A DNA stretch of 64,000 nt from Telluria mixta (GCF_029223865.1 NZ_CP119520.1:1488001-1552000), one strand, 5' to 3'. Positions 10,585 through 20,099 are shown, numbered from the stretch's first letter. Translations and numbers: made by a program. Notes: generated by a model from the sequence alone, not told the origin.

Positions 10585-11754
10585 TTATCCACGCCGGATG
10601 GGGACCGTCGCGAGGGCGTTGCCAAACTTGTCCTGGACAACCAGGGTCTCTCCATCAAGTTTGATGTCCTTGAATCGATGCGCGTACATCACCTCGTCAG
10701 GCAAGGTTCTCAGGATCTCCTGGGAAAAAATGATGTGCCCGCGGCGATCGATCTCCAGTGTCAGCCGAAAGTACGAACGATCAAGCTTGCACTTCAACCT
10801 ACATTTCACGCCTTCGGCACGAAACGTCTTCTCCAGGAAAACCCACTCGTTCCTGTAATGTTCAGCCCTGAACGACTGGATCGCGTCGTGAAAGTACTCT
10901 GCGGGAACATGCTGATCCTTGCTGCACTTGGCGATGCCCGCTTCGAGCAATCCAATGAAATACTCCGGCAGTCGCTCGTCCGCGACTGTTGCGTACTCTG
11001 CAATATCGAACTGCACTTCCGCTGTCAGTGCATTCGACGTGTTCTTGTATGTCAGCTCTGCCGGGGCACTCTTGCAGACCACACAAATCCTGTTGAAACC
11101 TTCGGCATGCAACTTTCGTGCGGCCAGATGTCTTTGCACATAATTGCAAAGAAACCGCGTTTGATTCCTGAATGCCAGCGCCGCGTCGGACCTGTACTCG
11201 ACCAGATCGGGGTAAAGATAAATGCCAGTCAATTTCATGGGCAAGCCATCATCACCCGAAGATTCTGCCCGTTGTCTCCCCAGCCACTTCCACCACCCGT
11301 TCGGGATGTACAACAGCGTGACGGTCATGAAGACGTACCGCCCGAACTTGCCGATCGCCATATAGATCACGCTGGGCCAGAACGGCAGGTGCAGCCAGCC
11401 GGCCAGGGTGCACAGCGGGTCGCCGATGCCCGGCACCCAGGACAGCAGCATCGTCTTCGCCCCATAGCGTTTGAGCCAGTGGAACCAGCGCGACGAGCGC
11501 TCCTTCGCGAAGGCGACCTTGGCGCGGTAGCCGATCCAGTAGTCGACGATGCCGCCCAGCGTGTTGCCCAGGGTGGCGACGAGGACCGTGGGCCAGAACA
11601 TCGCGGGATTCGCTTTCACGACGGCGAACACGGCCGGCTCGGAACCGAGCGGCAGCAGGGTCGCGGAAACGAAGGCGATGAGGAATACCGACGTGAGCCC
11701 GACGGTGGGCACGGCGAGGAATTTCAGCAGCCACAGGACGGCGGATTCGATCAT
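10585..11754 (-). CDS. YqaA-type (SNARE-associated/DedA-like) membrane protein with extra C-terminal domain
   Basis: The N-terminal ~165 residues (counting from the chosen start) are a YqaA-type member of the DedA/VTT superfamily: several hydrophobic helices and the segments LPLGSEPAVFAVV, LGNTLGGIVDYWIGY and WVPGIGDPLCTLAGWL. Ordinary YqaA proteins end soon after GWWKWLG. Here the frame runs on for about 220 residues of unrelated soluble sequence beginning at an internal Met (MKLTGIYLYPDL). That tail is coded by distinctly lower-GC DNA. I do not recognise it. The start at 11754 gives the usual MIESAVLWLLKF N-terminus; in-frame ATG 11796 and the codon at 11862 are alternatives. The tail may instead be a separate gene that lost its own boundary. 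Confidence 0.75.
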   Translation of the reverse strand: MIESAVLWLLKFLAVPTVGLTSVFLIAFVSATLLPLGSEPAVFAVVKANPAMFWPTVLVATLGNTLGGIVDYWIGYRAKVAFAKERSSRWFHWLKRYGAKTMLLSWVPGIGDPLCTLAGWLHLPFWPSVIYMAIGKFGRYVFMTVTLLYIPNGWWKWLGRQRAESSGDDGLPMKLTGIYLYPDLVEYRSDAALAFRNQTRFLCNYVQRHLAARKLHAEGFNRICVVCKSAPAELTYKNTSNALTAEVQFDIAEYATVADERLPEYFIGLLEAGIAKCSKDQHVPAEYFHDAIQSFRAEHYRNEWVFLEKTFRAEGVKCRLKCKLDRSYFRLTLEIDRRGHIIFSQEILRTLPDEVMYAHRFKDIKLDGETLVVQDKFGNALATVPIRRG

Positions 11755-11794
11755 CGGCAGGAAAGAATGGACGGCGGAAGGATAAGTTGAGTAC

Positions 11795-11802
11795 ATTATA
11801 AT
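11795..11802. promoter_or_regulatory. Palindromic divergent -10 (ATTATAAT)
   Basis: ATTATAAT contains TATAAT on both strands, between the divergent yqaA-like gene and ilvA. It could serve as the -10 for either direction; the -35 regions are weak on both sides. Transcription to the right would give ilvA a leader of about 125 nt. Confidence 0.4.
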
Positions 11803-11933
11803 GAGGAGCAACACCTCGCAACGACACGGTACGCCAGGCTCTACCAAGCCAGGTTGCCGCACTGCTCGCCTCGGTTACCCACCAAGCAGGACAGTCAGCG
11901 TCGCCCCGGAACCCAGAACAGCCCGCAACGATC

Positions 11934-13466
11934 ATGACTACCGACTACCTCAAGAAAATCCTCACCGCGCGCGTCTACGACGTGGCCGTCGAAACCCCGC
12001 TGGAGTACGCCCCCAGCCTGTCGAAGCGCACCGACAACAAGATTTACCTGAAGCGCGAGGACATGCAGAGCGTGTTCAGCTTCAAGCTGCGCGGCGCCTA
12101 CAACAAGATGGCCAACCTGTCGGAGTCGCAACTGAAACGCGGCGTGATTTGCGCGTCGGCGGGTAACCACGCGCAGGGTGTCGCCATGTCGGCGGCCCGC
12201 CTGAACTGCCGCGCCGTGATCGTCATGCCGACCACCACGCCCAGCGTGAAGGTGGATGCGGTGCGCGCGTTCGGCGGCAGCAACGTGGAAGTCGTCCTGC
12301 ACGGCGAGTCGTACACGGATGCGTTCAACCATGCGCAGATGCTGGAAAAGGAACAGAAGCTGGCGTTCGTGCACCCGTTCGACGATCCGGACGTCATCGC
12401 CGGCCAGGGCACCATCGGCGTCGAGATCCTGCGCCAGCATTCGGCGCCGATCCACGCGATCTTCCTCGCGATCGGCGGCGGTGGCCTGATCAGCGGCGTG
12501 GCCGCCTATGTAAAACAGATCCGCCCGGACATCAAGATCATCGGCGTGCAGACGAACGATTCGGACGCGATGGCACGCAGCCTCAAGGCCGGCGAGCGCG
12601 TGACCCTGTCGGACGTCGGCCTGTTCGCGGACGGCACCGCCGTGCGCCTCGTGGGTTCCGAGACGTTCCGCCTGTGCCAGCAACTGGTCGATGAAATCAT
12701 CATCGTCGACAACGACGCGATCTGCGCCGCCATCAAGGACGTGTTCACCGACACGCGCAGCATCGTCGAGCCGTCCGGCGCGCTGGCCGTCGCGGGTGCC
12801 AAGGCGTACGTGGAACGGTCACTGATGACGAAGAATCCGATCCGTGGCGAGACGCTCGTCGCCGTGCCGTCCGGCGCGAACATGAACTTCGACCGCCTGC
12901 GCTTCGTCGCCGAGCGCGCCGAACTGGGCGAGGCACGCGAAGCCGTGTTCGCCGTGACGATCCCCGAGCAGCGCGGCAGCTTCAAGCGCTTCTGCGCGCT
13001 GATCGGCCCGCGCAATGTCACCGAGTTCAACTACCGCATCAGCGACGAGCGCGAGGCGCACGTCTTCGTCGGCGTGCAGATCGGCAGCCGCAGCGAGTCG
13101 GGCACCGTCGCGCGCACGTTCGAGGAGCACGGCTTCCGCACCCTCGACCTCACGCATGACGAACTGGCCAAGCAGCACGTGCGCCACCTCGTCGGCGGCA
13201 AGAGCGGGCTCGCGCACGACGAACTGCTGTACCGCTTCGAATTCCCGGAACGTCCGGGCGCGCTGATGCGCTTCCTCGACACCCTGGCGCCGAACTGGAA
13301 CATCTCGCTGTTCCACTACCGGAACCAGGGCGGCGACGTGGGTCGCATCCTCGTCGGCCTGCAGGTGCCGTCGGGCGAGATGGACGAGTTCCGCGAGTTC
13401 CTCGCGACGCTCGGTTATCGTCATTGGGACGAGAGCGCGAATCCGGTCTACAAGCTGTTCCTGTGA
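11934..13466 (+). CDS. ilvA: Threonine ammonia-lyase, biosynthetic (IlvA)
   Basis: A 510-residue PLP enzyme converting threonine to 2-oxobutanoate and ammonia, the first step of isoleucine synthesis. The PLP lysine is in SVFSFKLRGAYNKM (about residue 58). Other landmarks are CASAGNHAQGVA and the glycine loop AIGGGGLISGVA. The C-terminal third carries two ACT-like regulatory domains (ERPGALMRFLDTLAPNWNISL in the second), typical of the isoleucine-inhibited biosynthetic enzyme; length matches E. coli IlvA (514 aa). No leader peptide rich in branched-chain codons was evident in 11803-11933. Confidence 0.97.
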   Translation: MTTDYLKKILTARVYDVAVETPLEYAPSLSKRTDNKIYLKREDMQSVFSFKLRGAYNKMANLSESQLKRGVICASAGNHAQGVAMSAARLNCRAVIVMPTTTPSVKVDAVRAFGGSNVEVVLHGESYTDAFNHAQMLEKEQKLAFVHPFDDPDVIAGQGTIGVEILRQHSAPIHAIFLAIGGGGLISGVAAYVKQIRPDIKIIGVQTNDSDAMARSLKAGERVTLSDVGLFADGTAVRLVGSETFRLCQQLVDEIIIVDNDAICAAIKDVFTDTRSIVEPSGALAVAGAKAYVERSLMTKNPIRGETLVAVPSGANMNFDRLRFVAERAELGEAREAVFAVTIPEQRGSFKRFCALIGPRNVTEFNYRISDEREAHVFVGVQIGSRSESGTVARTFEEHGFRTLDLTHDELAKQHVRHLVGGKSGLAHDELLYRFEFPERPGALMRFLDTLAPNWNISLFHYRNQGGDVGRILVGLQVPSGEMDEFREFLATLGYRHWDESANPVYKLFL

Positions 13467-13471
13467 TGCCT

Positions 13472-13580
13472 GGTGGGGCTCGTGCTTGATGCCCCCGGCA
13501 TCAAGCACCCCACCCTACGGCAAACGATATCGTAGGGTGGGCATTTGGGGCCGGGGGCCCCAAATGAAACGTGCCCACGG
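13472..13580. repeat. Cluster of three GC-rich hairpins between ilvA and queF
   Basis: Three successive inverted repeats: 13472-13514 (GGTGGGG...CCCCACC outside, GCTTGATGCC/GGCATCAAGC inside), 13513-13537 (CCCTACG/CGTAGGG), and 13542-13566 (CATTTGGGG/CCCCAAATG) nested in GTGGGC/GCCCAC. There is no T-tract. It may end the ilvA transcript or be a dispersed repeat; the GTAGGGTGGGC block suggests the latter. Confidence 0.5.
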
Positions 13581-13703
13581 TGATGTACCCGTAATGCATG
13601 CGTTAACTGGGCGCGCATCCAATCTCGGAAAGGTGTACGATACGCCGCTTTGCCGCCGCCGGACCGGCACCGTCACGAGCACGCCCGGCATCGAGAACAC
13701 ACC

Positions 13704-14534
13704 ATGACCAATACCCCTGAACAATCGCCTCTTGGCAAAAACTCGGCCTACCAGACCGAATACGCGCCGGAGCTGCTGTTTCCCATCCCGCGCCAGCACA
13801 AGCGCGACGAGCTCGGCCTGACGGGCACGCTACCCTTCTTCGGCGTCGACATCTGGAACGCCTACGAGCTGTCGTGGCTGAACATGCGCGGCAAGCCCCA
13901 GGTTGCCATCGCGACCTTCACGGTGCCGGCCGATTCGCCCAACATCGTCGAATCGAAATCCTTCAAGCTTTACCTGAATTCGTTCAACCAGACCCGGCTG
14001 GCCAACACGGACGCCCTGCTGGCCCTGCTGCGCGAAGACCTGTCGAACGCGGTGGGTGCGCCCGTGCATGCGGCGCTGACCCTGCCCGAGGACTTCGACA
14101 AGCTCAAAATGGGCGAGCTGGACGGCCTCCTGATCGACCGCCTCGACGTCGAGATCGACAATTACAGTCCGTCGCCGGAACTCCTCAAGGCCAACCACGA
14201 AGAAGCCGCGGTCGAGGAAACCCTCGTGTCGCACCTGCTCAAATCGAACTGCCTCGTCACCGGCCAGCCGGACTGGGGCAGCGTGCAGATCCGCTATGCC
14301 GGTCCACAGATCGACCAGGAAAGCCTGCTGCGCTACCTGATCGGTTTCCGTGAGCACAACGAGTTCCACGAGCAATGTGTCGAGCGCATCTTCACGGACA
14401 TCCTGCGCCAATGCAAACCGCACAAGCTGGCCGTGTACGCCCGCTACACCCGGCGCGGCGGCCTGGACATCAATCCGTGGCGCGCCAATTTCAGCACCGG
14501 CAAACCGCCGAATTTGCGCACCGCGCGTCAATAA
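13704..14534 (+). CDS. queF: NADPH-dependent 7-cyano-7-deazaguanine reductase (QueF)
   Basis: A 276-residue type II (long) QueF that reduces preQ0 to preQ1 in queuosine synthesis. The C-terminal half holds the active-site cysteine motif [14 protein letters not shown], plus [19 protein letters not shown] and [15 protein letters not shown]; the N-terminal half has [13 protein letters not shown]. Length agrees with E. coli QueF (282 aa). The ATG at 13704 gives a standard N-terminus; an upstream in-frame ATG at 13650 would add 18 residues of atypical sequence. It stands alone, without other queuosine genes nearby. Confidence 0.95.
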   Translation: MTNTPEQSPLGKNSAYQTEYAPELLFPIPRQHKRDELGLTGTLPFFGVDIWNAYELSWLNMRGKPQVAIATFTVPADSPNIVESKSFKLYLNSFNQTRLANTDALLALLREDLSNAVGAPVHAALTLPEDFDKLKMGELDGLLIDRLDVEIDNYSPSPELLKANHEEAAVEETLVSHLLKSNCLVTGQPDWGSVQIRYAGPQIDQESLLRYLIGFREHNEFHEQCVERIFTDILRQCKPHKLAVYARYTRRGGLDINPWRANFSTGKPPNLRTARQ

Positions 14535-14796
14535 ACAGTGCGGATGGGTGATTTTTGGTCGTTCGTCCCCATCTACAGTGTACGTTTCCGGCGACATCCT
14601 TCACGATATTCTCGGATGTGTGAAACGGCAACTTAGCGCTAGAAAAATCGGTAAAAGAGGGCCCGGGAAGACGTTTCATGCGTGAATCCCGGGATTTCGT
14701 GGCGGAAATTGCGCACGCCCCTTTGTCGGGTGCGAGGTCTTTACGCAAAGGTTTGCGGCAGGGATCACACAGGTACCGGACGGCGTGCAAAATCGA
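14535..14796. other. Intergenic, no gene seen
   Basis: The gap between queF and ptsN (336 bases) contains no convincing coding frame. A stem can form between two CCCGGG-containing blocks near 14660 and 14690. The rest looks like leader/promoter sequence for ptsN. It is also the left edge of the rearranged nitrogen-PTS block. Confidence 0.5.
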
Positions 14797-14825
14797 ATTA
14801 CACGGCCATAAAACAGGCCTATAAT
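14797..14825 (+). promoter_or_regulatory. Sigma-70 promoter for ptsN
   Basis: ATTACA (14797-14802), a 17-bp spacer and a perfect TATAAT (14820-14825) lie 45 bases before the ptsN start. A private promoter fits ptsN being cut off from rpoN-hpf in this genome. Confidence 0.6.
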
Positions 14826-14870
14826 TCCCGCTCGCAAGCACCCCAGGGTGCACCGCAATAGAAGCGTGTT

Positions 14871-15353
14871 ATGACTAATCTAAGCAAAATCCTCTCGCTC
14901 GAGAACGTGCAGCTGGACATCGAAGTGTCGAGCAAAAAGCGCGCCTTCGAGCAGGCCGGCCTGATCTTCGAGAACAACTGCGGCATCGCCCGCTCCACCG
15001 TGTCGGACAACCTGTTCGCGCGCGAGCGTCTCGGGTCGACGGGTCTCGGTCACGGCGTCGCCGTGCCGCACGGTCGCATCAAGGGCAGCAAAAGCCTCAA
15101 ATCGCCGCTGGCCGCGTTCGTGCGCCTGGCCGAGCCGATTCCGTTCGAATCGCCGGACGGCCAGCCCGTGAAACTGCTCTTTTTCCTGCTGATCCCGGAC
15201 CACGTCACGCAACAGCACCTGGAAATCCTGTCGGAGATCGCGGAACTGTTCTCGGACGAGGCGATCCGCACGGCCTTGAGCACGGACACGGATCCAAAGT
15301 CCGTGTACGAACGCATCATCAACTGGCAACCGAGCCTGCAGGCCCTCGGCTGA
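14871..15353 (+). CDS. ptsN: Nitrogen-PTS EIIA protein (PtsN)
   Basis: A 160-residue EIIA-Ntr, the terminal phosphate acceptor of the regulatory nitrogen phosphotransferase system. The phospho-accepting histidine is in HGVAVPHGR (His67). The protein controls potassium, carbon and nitrogen responses rather than sugar uptake. It is followed by hprK (16 bp gap) and rapZ on the same strand. In most betaproteobacteria it follows rpoN-hpf; here those lie 5 kb away on the other strand. Confidence 0.95.
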   Translation: MTNLSKILSLENVQLDIEVSSKKRAFEQAGLIFENNCGIARSTVSDNLFARERLGSTGLGHGVAVPHGRIKGSKSLKSPLAAFVRLAEPIPFESPDGQPVKLLFFLLIPDHVTQQHLEILSEIAELFSDEAIRTALSTDTDPKSVYERIINWQPSLQALG

Positions 15354-15369
15354 CCCTGCGAAAGCGACC

Positions 15370-16305
15370 ATGCTGCAGACCCCGCTGACCATCCAACGGC
15401 TGTACGACGACAACCGCGACAGCCTGCAACTGGGCTGGTTCGCCGGATTCCCGGGCGGAGAACGCCAGATTTCCGGCGACGCCGTCTCCGCCGCGGACCA
15501 GGTCGGCCACCTGAACCTGATCCACCCGGGCCGCATGCAGGTGTTCGGTCACCAGGAACTGAATTACTACCAGCGCCTGAAATCCGGCTCGCGCAGCCAT
15601 CTGATCGGCGAACTGATCGCGGGCGGTCCGCCGGCGCTGTTCATCGCGCAGGGCCTCGATACCCCGCCGGACATCCTCGCCATCTGCGACGAGCAGAACA
15701 TCCCGCTGTTCTCGACGCCGCTGCCGGCCGCGCAGGTCATCGACTACCTGCGCGTCTACCTGTCGAAGAAGCTGGCGCAGCGCGTCATCATGCACGGCGT
15801 GTTCATGGACGTGCTGGGTGTCGGTGTCCTGATCACGGGCGACTCGGGCCTGGGCAAGAGCGAGCTGGGCCTGGAACTGATCTCGCGCTCGCACGGCCTC
15901 GTGGCCGACGACGCCGTGGAATTCTCGCGCATCGCCCCGAACATGATCGAAGGCCGCTGCCCGCCGCTGCTGCAGAACCTGCTTGAAGTGCGCGGCCTGG
16001 GCCTCCTCGACATCAAGGCGATCTTCGGCGAGACGGCCGTGCGCCGCAAGATGCGCTTGAAACTGATCGTCCACCTCGTCAAGCGCGGCGCGCTGGACGA
16101 AGAAGTCGAACGCCTGCCCTTCCACTTCCCCACCGAGGACGTGCTGGGCCTGCCGATCCGCAAAGTCGTGATTCCCGTCGCGGCCGGCCGCAACATCGCG
16201 GTGCTGCTGGAAGCTGCGGTGCGCAATACGATCCTGCAGCTGCGCGGGATCGATACGCTGCAGGAGTTCATGGAAAGGCAGCGGCAGGCCATGTCCAGCG
16301 ACTGA
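15370..16305 (+). CDS. hprK: HPr kinase/phosphorylase (HprK)
   Basis: A 311-residue bifunctional kinase/phosphorylase acting on the serine of HPr. The C-terminal kinase domain has the Walker A loop GDSGLGKSE (157-165), the catalytic MHGV segment near 141-144, and the HprK signature [20 protein letters not shown]. The N-terminal domain is the usual HprK lid domain. In betaproteobacteria it modulates the nitrogen PTS. Placed between ptsN and rapZ in the expected order. Confidence 0.96.
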   Translation: MLQTPLTIQRLYDDNRDSLQLGWFAGFPGGERQISGDAVSAADQVGHLNLIHPGRMQVFGHQELNYYQRLKSGSRSHLIGELIAGGPPALFIAQGLDTPPDILAICDEQNIPLFSTPLPAAQVIDYLRVYLSKKLAQRVIMHGVFMDVLGVGVLITGDSGLGKSELGLELISRSHGLVADDAVEFSRIAPNMIEGRCPPLLQNLLEVRGLGLLDIKAIFGETAVRRKMRLKLIVHLVKRGALDEEVERLPFHFPTEDVLGLPIRKVVIPVAAGRNIAVLLEAAVRNTILQLRGIDTLQEFMERQRQAMSSD

Positions 16306-16376
16306 GGCTGTTGCAAATACCTCATCCATAAGCCTTGTGCGATGCGGCAAAGACTTGCCAATGCTATCATCGCCGC

Positions 16377-17240
16377 ATGCGCATCCTACTCATCACCGGT
16401 ATCTCGGGCTCCGGTAAATCCGTCGCCCTGAACGTCCTCGAAGACGCTGGCTACTACTGCGTCGACAACCTGCCCCCTGCCCTGCTGCCTGCCCTCGTCG
16501 GCAGCATCGAGGGCGACGAAACCAGACGCATCGCCGTCGCCGTCGACGCGCGCAGCGCCGAATCGCTGGCCGAGCTGCCGACGACGGTTGCCGCGCTGCG
16601 GGAAGAAGGCCACCAGGTGAAGGTGATCTTCCTGACCGCCAGCACGCACTCGCTCGTCGCCCGTTTTTCCGAGACGCGCCGCAGCCACCCGCTGTCGCAC
16701 GAACTGCGTCCGGGCGAGAACCCGGCGTCGCGCCGCACGCTGATCGAATGCATTTCGGAAGAACGCGACCGCCTCGGACAGATCGAGAAGATGGGCCACG
16801 TGATCGACACGTCGGAACTGTCGGCCAACAAGCTGCGCGCCTGGGTCAAGGAACTGGCCGAGGTCACCTACGCGCCGCTGACCCTGTATTTCGAATCGTT
16901 CGCGTTCAAGCGCGGCGTGCCGCTCGACGCCGACTTCGTGTTCGACGTGCGCGCCGTGCCGAACCCGTATTACGACCTCACCTTGCGTCCGCTGAACGGC
17001 AAGGACGCGCCCGTGATCGCCTTCCTCGACGCCCAGCCGCAGGCGGCCGAGCTGCTGTCCGACATCCGCGCGTTCATCGCCAAGTGGCTGCCGTCGTTCA
17101 AGAAGGACAACCGCAGCTATCTCACCGTGGCCGTCGGCTGCACGGGCGGCCAGCACCGCTCCGTGTACATGGCGGAGCGGCTCGGCGCGTATTTCGGCGA
17201 AACGGAACGCGTCGTCGTGCGCCACCGCGAGCAGCCGTGA
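16377..17240 (+). CDS. rapZ: RNase adapter protein / nucleotide-binding protein RapZ
   Basis: A 287-residue P-loop protein (GISGSGKS, residues 8-15) with a C-terminal domain containing [17 protein letters not shown]. RapZ in enterobacteria binds GlmY/GlmZ RNAs and directs RNase E; in betaproteobacteria its partner RNA is not established. The ATG at 16377 gives the standard [11 protein letters not shown] start; an upstream in-frame codon would add 14 unlikely residues. Third gene of ptsN-hprK-rapZ and convergent with the APH-like gene, whose stop is only about 10 bases away. Confidence 0.95.
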   Translation: MRILLITGISGSGKSVALNVLEDAGYYCVDNLPPALLPALVGSIEGDETRRIAVAVDARSAESLAELPTTVAALREEGHQVKVIFLTASTHSLVARFSETRRSHPLSHELRPGENPASRRTLIECISEERDRLGQIEKMGHVIDTSELSANKLRAWVKELAEVTYAPLTLYFESFAFKRGVPLDADFVFDVRAVPNPYYDLTLRPLNGKDAPVIAFLDAQPQAAELLSDIRAFIAKWLPSFKKDNRSYLTVAVGCTGGQHRSVYMAERLGAYFGETERVVVRHREQP

Positions 17241-17250
17241 TCCGCCGAAA

Positions 17251-18018
17251 TCAGAAGAACTCGTCGAGCAGCCGGTAGAAGCTGCTCTTCGCAGCATCGA
17301 ACGTCGCGCCGTACGCGGCCAGGAACGGCTCGACCCACTCCTCTCCCAATTCCTCCGCGATGTCGCGCGTGGCCAGCGCCAGGTCCTGCCAGCGGTCCGC
17401 CACGCCCAGGCGGCCGCAATCGATCCAGCCGGTGCGACCCGCATCGTCGACGATCAGGTTCGGCAGGCACGCGTCGCCATGCGTGACGACCAGGTCTTCG
17501 CTGCGCGGTGCCTGCGCGGCGAGGCGGGCGAACAGCGCGGCGGGCGCCAAGCCCTGGTGTTCGTCGTCGAGATCGTCCTCGTCCACCAGCCCTGCCTCCA
17601 TCCGCGCCCGGGCGCGTTCGATGCGCCGCGCCGCGCGGTGGTCGAACGGACACGCAGCCGGATCGAGCGCATGCAGCGCGCGCAACGCGCCCGCAAGCCG
17701 TTCGACAGTCACACGCGGCGCCAGCCCGGCGGCCAGCAGGTCGCGCCCCGGCACGGCGCCCAGCAGCAGCCAGTCCGTCCCGTCCTCCGACGCGGCATCG
17801 AGCACCGGCGCGCACGGCATGCCGGTGCCGGCCAGCCAGCGCAGCCTCTCCCCTTCGTCGCGCAATTCGGCCAGCGACCCGGCCGGTTCGAATTTCGCGA
17901 ACAGCACGGGGCGATCCGGTGCGTCGAGGCGGAACACGTCCGCTTCCGAACAACCGATGTCCTGGCGCGTCCAGCGGTAGCCGGCCAGGCGTGTCTTCCA
18001 GGCGGTGGGTGTTTTCAT
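17251..18018 (-). CDS. APH(3')-family aminoglycoside phosphotransferase-like kinase
   Basis: A 255-residue choline/aminoglycoside kinase-fold protein. The catalytic loop [15 protein letters not shown] and metal motif [20 protein letters not shown] match APH(3') enzymes closely, as does the C-terminal FYRLLDEFF. Enzymes of this family phosphorylate the 3'-hydroxyl of kanamycin-type drugs; whether this chromosomal copy confers resistance is unknown. It is not flanked by mobile DNA. Its ATG overlaps the stop of the SRPBCC gene (ATGA), so it is likely a resident gene of a small operon with it and the HIBCH-like gene. Confidence 0.85.
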   Translation of the reverse strand: MKTPTAWKTRLAGYRWTRQDIGCSEADVFRLDAPDRPVLFAKFEPAGSLAELRDEGERLRWLAGTGMPCAPVLDAASEDGTDWLLLGAVPGRDLLAAGLAPRVTVERLAGALRALHALDPAACPFDHRAARRIERARARMEAGLVDEDDLDDEHQGLAPAALFARLAAQAPRSEDLVVTHGDACLPNLIVDDAGRTGWIDCGRLGVADRWQDLALATRDIAEELGEEWVEPFLAAYGATFDAAKSSFYRLLDEFF

Positions 18019-18476
18019 TTGGCTCCTTTGCCGAAGTGCCGGCGCAGCCGCGCGTGGCGATGGCGGAAGAACAGCGCCACGCCCGCGCGCACGAGCGCGC
18101 GCGGCAGCAGGCGCGGACGGAACATCAGGTTGTCGACGACGGTGGTGCCCCGCGCGGACGGCGCGACGATGCGTTCGTGCTGCCAGAACGCCATCGACAG
18201 CATCGGCGAGCGTTCGAGGAAGCGCCGGCCCGGCTCCAGTTCGACGAGCGTGAGGTCGCTCCGGTCGATGGGGAGCACGCGCAGCAACAGCAGCCAACTG
18301 CGGCACAGACGCTGTCCCGGCACGAAGGCGTCCAGAGGCAGCGCACGTATCCCGCGCGGGAACGTCATGCGCAGCAGCGGCGCCATCTCGTCGGCGATGC
18401 CCTCGACGGACGTGACCCGGCGCCACACCGTGTCCGGCGCGGCGGCCAGCTCGGATTCGAAACGCAGCGAGATCAC
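18015..18476 (-). CDS. SRPBCC-family protein
   Basis: A 153-residue protein that starts [21 protein letters not shown], the usual opening of the START/SRPBCC (polyketide cyclase-like) lipid-binding fold. The C-terminal [31 protein letters not shown] resembles the end of many SRPBCC proteins. Ligand unknown. It is 7 bases after the HIBCH-like gene and overlaps the APH-like gene. Confidence 0.7.
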   Translation of the reverse strand: MISLRFESELAAAPDTVWRRVTSVEGIADEMAPLLRMTFPRGIRALPLDAFVPGQRLCRSWLLLLRVLPIDRSDLTLVELEPGRRFLERSPMLSMAFWQHERIVAPSARGTTVVDNLMFRPRLLPRALVRAGVALFFRHRHARLRRHFGKGAK

Positions 18477-18483
18477 AACTCAG

Positions 18484-19560
18484 TTACAGGTCACGCAGTG
18501 GATGCGCGTGATCGGGCCAGACAGGCGCGAAGAACCAGGCGACCATCTCCGGCGTGACCGCATCGAGCGTGGGCGGATTCCACCGCGGCGCATTGTCCTT
18601 GTCGATCACGAGCGCGCGCACGCCTTCGAGCACTTCGCCGTGTTCGAACGTGCGGCGCACGAGCGAGCGCTCCATGCGCAGGCAGTCCGCCACGCCAAGA
18701 CTCCCACCGCGCACGAGCATCTCGCGCGTCACGGACATCATCAGCGGCGAGCGCTGGCGCATCGTGGCCAGCGCCTTTTGCGCGAACGGGCCCGCATCCG
18801 TCTCCAGCGACGCCATCACGGCCGCGACGGAGTCCGCGCCGAAGTGGCGGTCGATCGCCTCGCGCTGCGCTTCCAGTTCGCTGGCGCCGGCAGAGAACGG
18901 CGCGGCGAACGCGCGGATCGCGGCGGGCAGCTCCGCGCCCGGCGTCGTCTCGATCAGCGCGCGCAGCGCATCCAGCTGCGCGCCTGGCACGAACACGTCG
19001 GCGAGACCGACGTAGATCGCGTCCGCCGCGCCGATGGTCACGCCCGTCACGCCGAGGTAGTGGCCCAGGCGGCCCGGTGCATGCGAAAGAAAATGGCTGC
19101 CGCCCACGTCCGGGAACAGGCCGATGTTCACTTCAGGCATGGCGATCTTCGAGCGCTCCGTCACGATGCGCAGGCCGCAGTCCGGCCCGCCCTGCGCGAT
19201 GCCCATGCCGCCGCCCATCACGACGCCGTCCATCAGGGAGATGAACGGCTTCGGATAAAAGTGAATGAGGTGATTGAGCGCGTATTCCTCGGTGAAAAAA
19301 TCTTCCAGCAGCGGGCTGCCCGTCTGCGGCGTGGCCCTGCCCGCTTCGTGGAAAAAGCGGATGTCGCCGCCGGCGCACAAGGCCTTGTCGCTGCTGCTCT
19401 TGATGACGACGGCGTCGATGCCGGCATCGATGCGCCAGGCGAGCAGCGTGGCGGTGAGCGCGCGGACCATGTCCAGCGACAGCGAGTTCAATGCCTTCGG
19501 GCGGTCCAGGGTGATGATGCCGGTGCGGTTGGCGACCCGCGATAAAACGTAGTCGGTCAT
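18484..19560 (-). CDS. Enoyl-CoA hydratase/isomerase-family protein, 3-hydroxyisobutyryl-CoA hydrolase type
   Basis: A 358-residue crotonase-fold protein of the ECH_2 / 3-hydroxyisobutyryl-CoA hydrolase (HIBCH) class. Key segments are LDRPKALNSLSLDMV, the CoA-binding loop ALCAGGDIRFFHE, GVVMGGGMGIAQGG and MPEVNIGLFPDVGGSHFLS, which carries the acidic residues of the hydrolase subgroup. HIBCH acts in valine catabolism; the enzyme could act on another acyl-CoA. Length fits HIBCH (about 350-380 aa) rather than simple enoyl-CoA hydratases (about 260). Confidence 0.88.
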   Translation of the reverse strand: MTDYVLSRVANRTGIITLDRPKALNSLSLDMVRALTATLLAWRIDAGIDAVVIKSSSDKALCAGGDIRFFHEAGRATPQTGSPLLEDFFTEEYALNHLIHFYPKPFISLMDGVVMGGGMGIAQGGPDCGLRIVTERSKIAMPEVNIGLFPDVGGSHFLSHAPGRLGHYLGVTGVTIGAADAIYVGLADVFVPGAQLDALRALIETTPGAELPAAIRAFAAPFSAGASELEAQREAIDRHFGADSVAAVMASLETDAGPFAQKALATMRQRSPLMMSVTREMLVRGGSLGVADCLRMERSLVRRTFEHGEVLEGVRALVIDKDNAPRWNPPTLDAVTPEMVAWFFAPVWPDHAHPLRDL

Positions 19561-19605
19561 GTCTCGTTGTTATTGAAATAATCAGACCGACATTGTAGCG
19601 CCCAT

Positions 19606-19638
19606 AAAAACGAAAAGGGCGCCGATGCGCCCTTCGTT
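19606..19638 (-). terminator. Terminator of the lpt-rpoN-hpf transcript
   Basis: On the minus strand GGGCGC-ATCG-GCGCCC is followed by TTTTCGTTTTTATG. It lies just after hpf and before the HIBCH-like gene, so the large minus-strand operon appears to end here. Confidence 0.8.
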
Positions 19639-19662
19639 TCTGGTGCTACTGCACGCGTGGCA

Positions 19663-20022
19663 TCACGCCGCGGCGGGCTCTTCCTCCCCACCCTCGGACA
19701 TGCGCTTGATACACGCGTTGTCATGATCCTTGAGCATTTGCTTGTATTTGACGACCTGGCGGTCCAGGCGGTCCATCAACATGTCGATCGCGGCGTATAG
19801 GTCGTGCGCGGCACTGGCGACATGGACGATCTTGCCCGCGAGGCGCAGGTTGATCTCGGCTTTCTGGCGTTTTTCTTTCTCGGTGAGATTGTCGATGCAG
19901 AGGATGACGTGGGAGTCGATCACTTGATCGAAATGACGGGTGATGCGTTCGAGCTTGTTCTGTACGTATTCTCGGATGGCTGGAGTTACATCGAGATGAT
20001 GTCCGCTGATTGTGAGATTCAT
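19663..20022 (-). CDS. hpf: Ribosome hibernation promoting factor
   Basis: A 119-residue HPF/YfiA (sigma-54 modulation) protein beginning MNLTISGHHLDVTPAIREYVQNKL, with EKEKRQKAEINLRLAGKIVH and AIDMLMDRLDRQVVKYKQ. It binds the small ribosomal subunit and inactivates ribosomes in stationary phase. It is the short form, lacking the long HPF C-terminal domain. It follows rpoN as in most proteobacteria. The second Met (20022) gives the standard start. Confidence 0.95.
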   Translation of the reverse strand: MNLTISGHHLDVTPAIREYVQNKLERITRHFDQVIDSHVILCIDNLTEKEKRQKAEINLRLAGKIVHVASAAHDLYAAIDMLMDRLDRQVVKYKQMLKDHDNACIKRMSEGGEEEPAAA

Positions 20023-20099
20023 ACACACTCCTTTGAAGATGCACTGCCGTCAAGTGCGCGCATCCGGCGCAATGGGCCAGTGGTGTTGCAAGAGCTTTG

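Noticed and set aside
13581..13703. preQ1 riboswitch before queF
   Set aside because: No preQ1-I or preQ1-II consensus could be read; the hairpins nearby look like repeats.
15756..16370. A 204-codon minus-strand frame over hprK
   Set aside because: Antisense to hprK, no motifs; hprK itself is complete on the plus strand.
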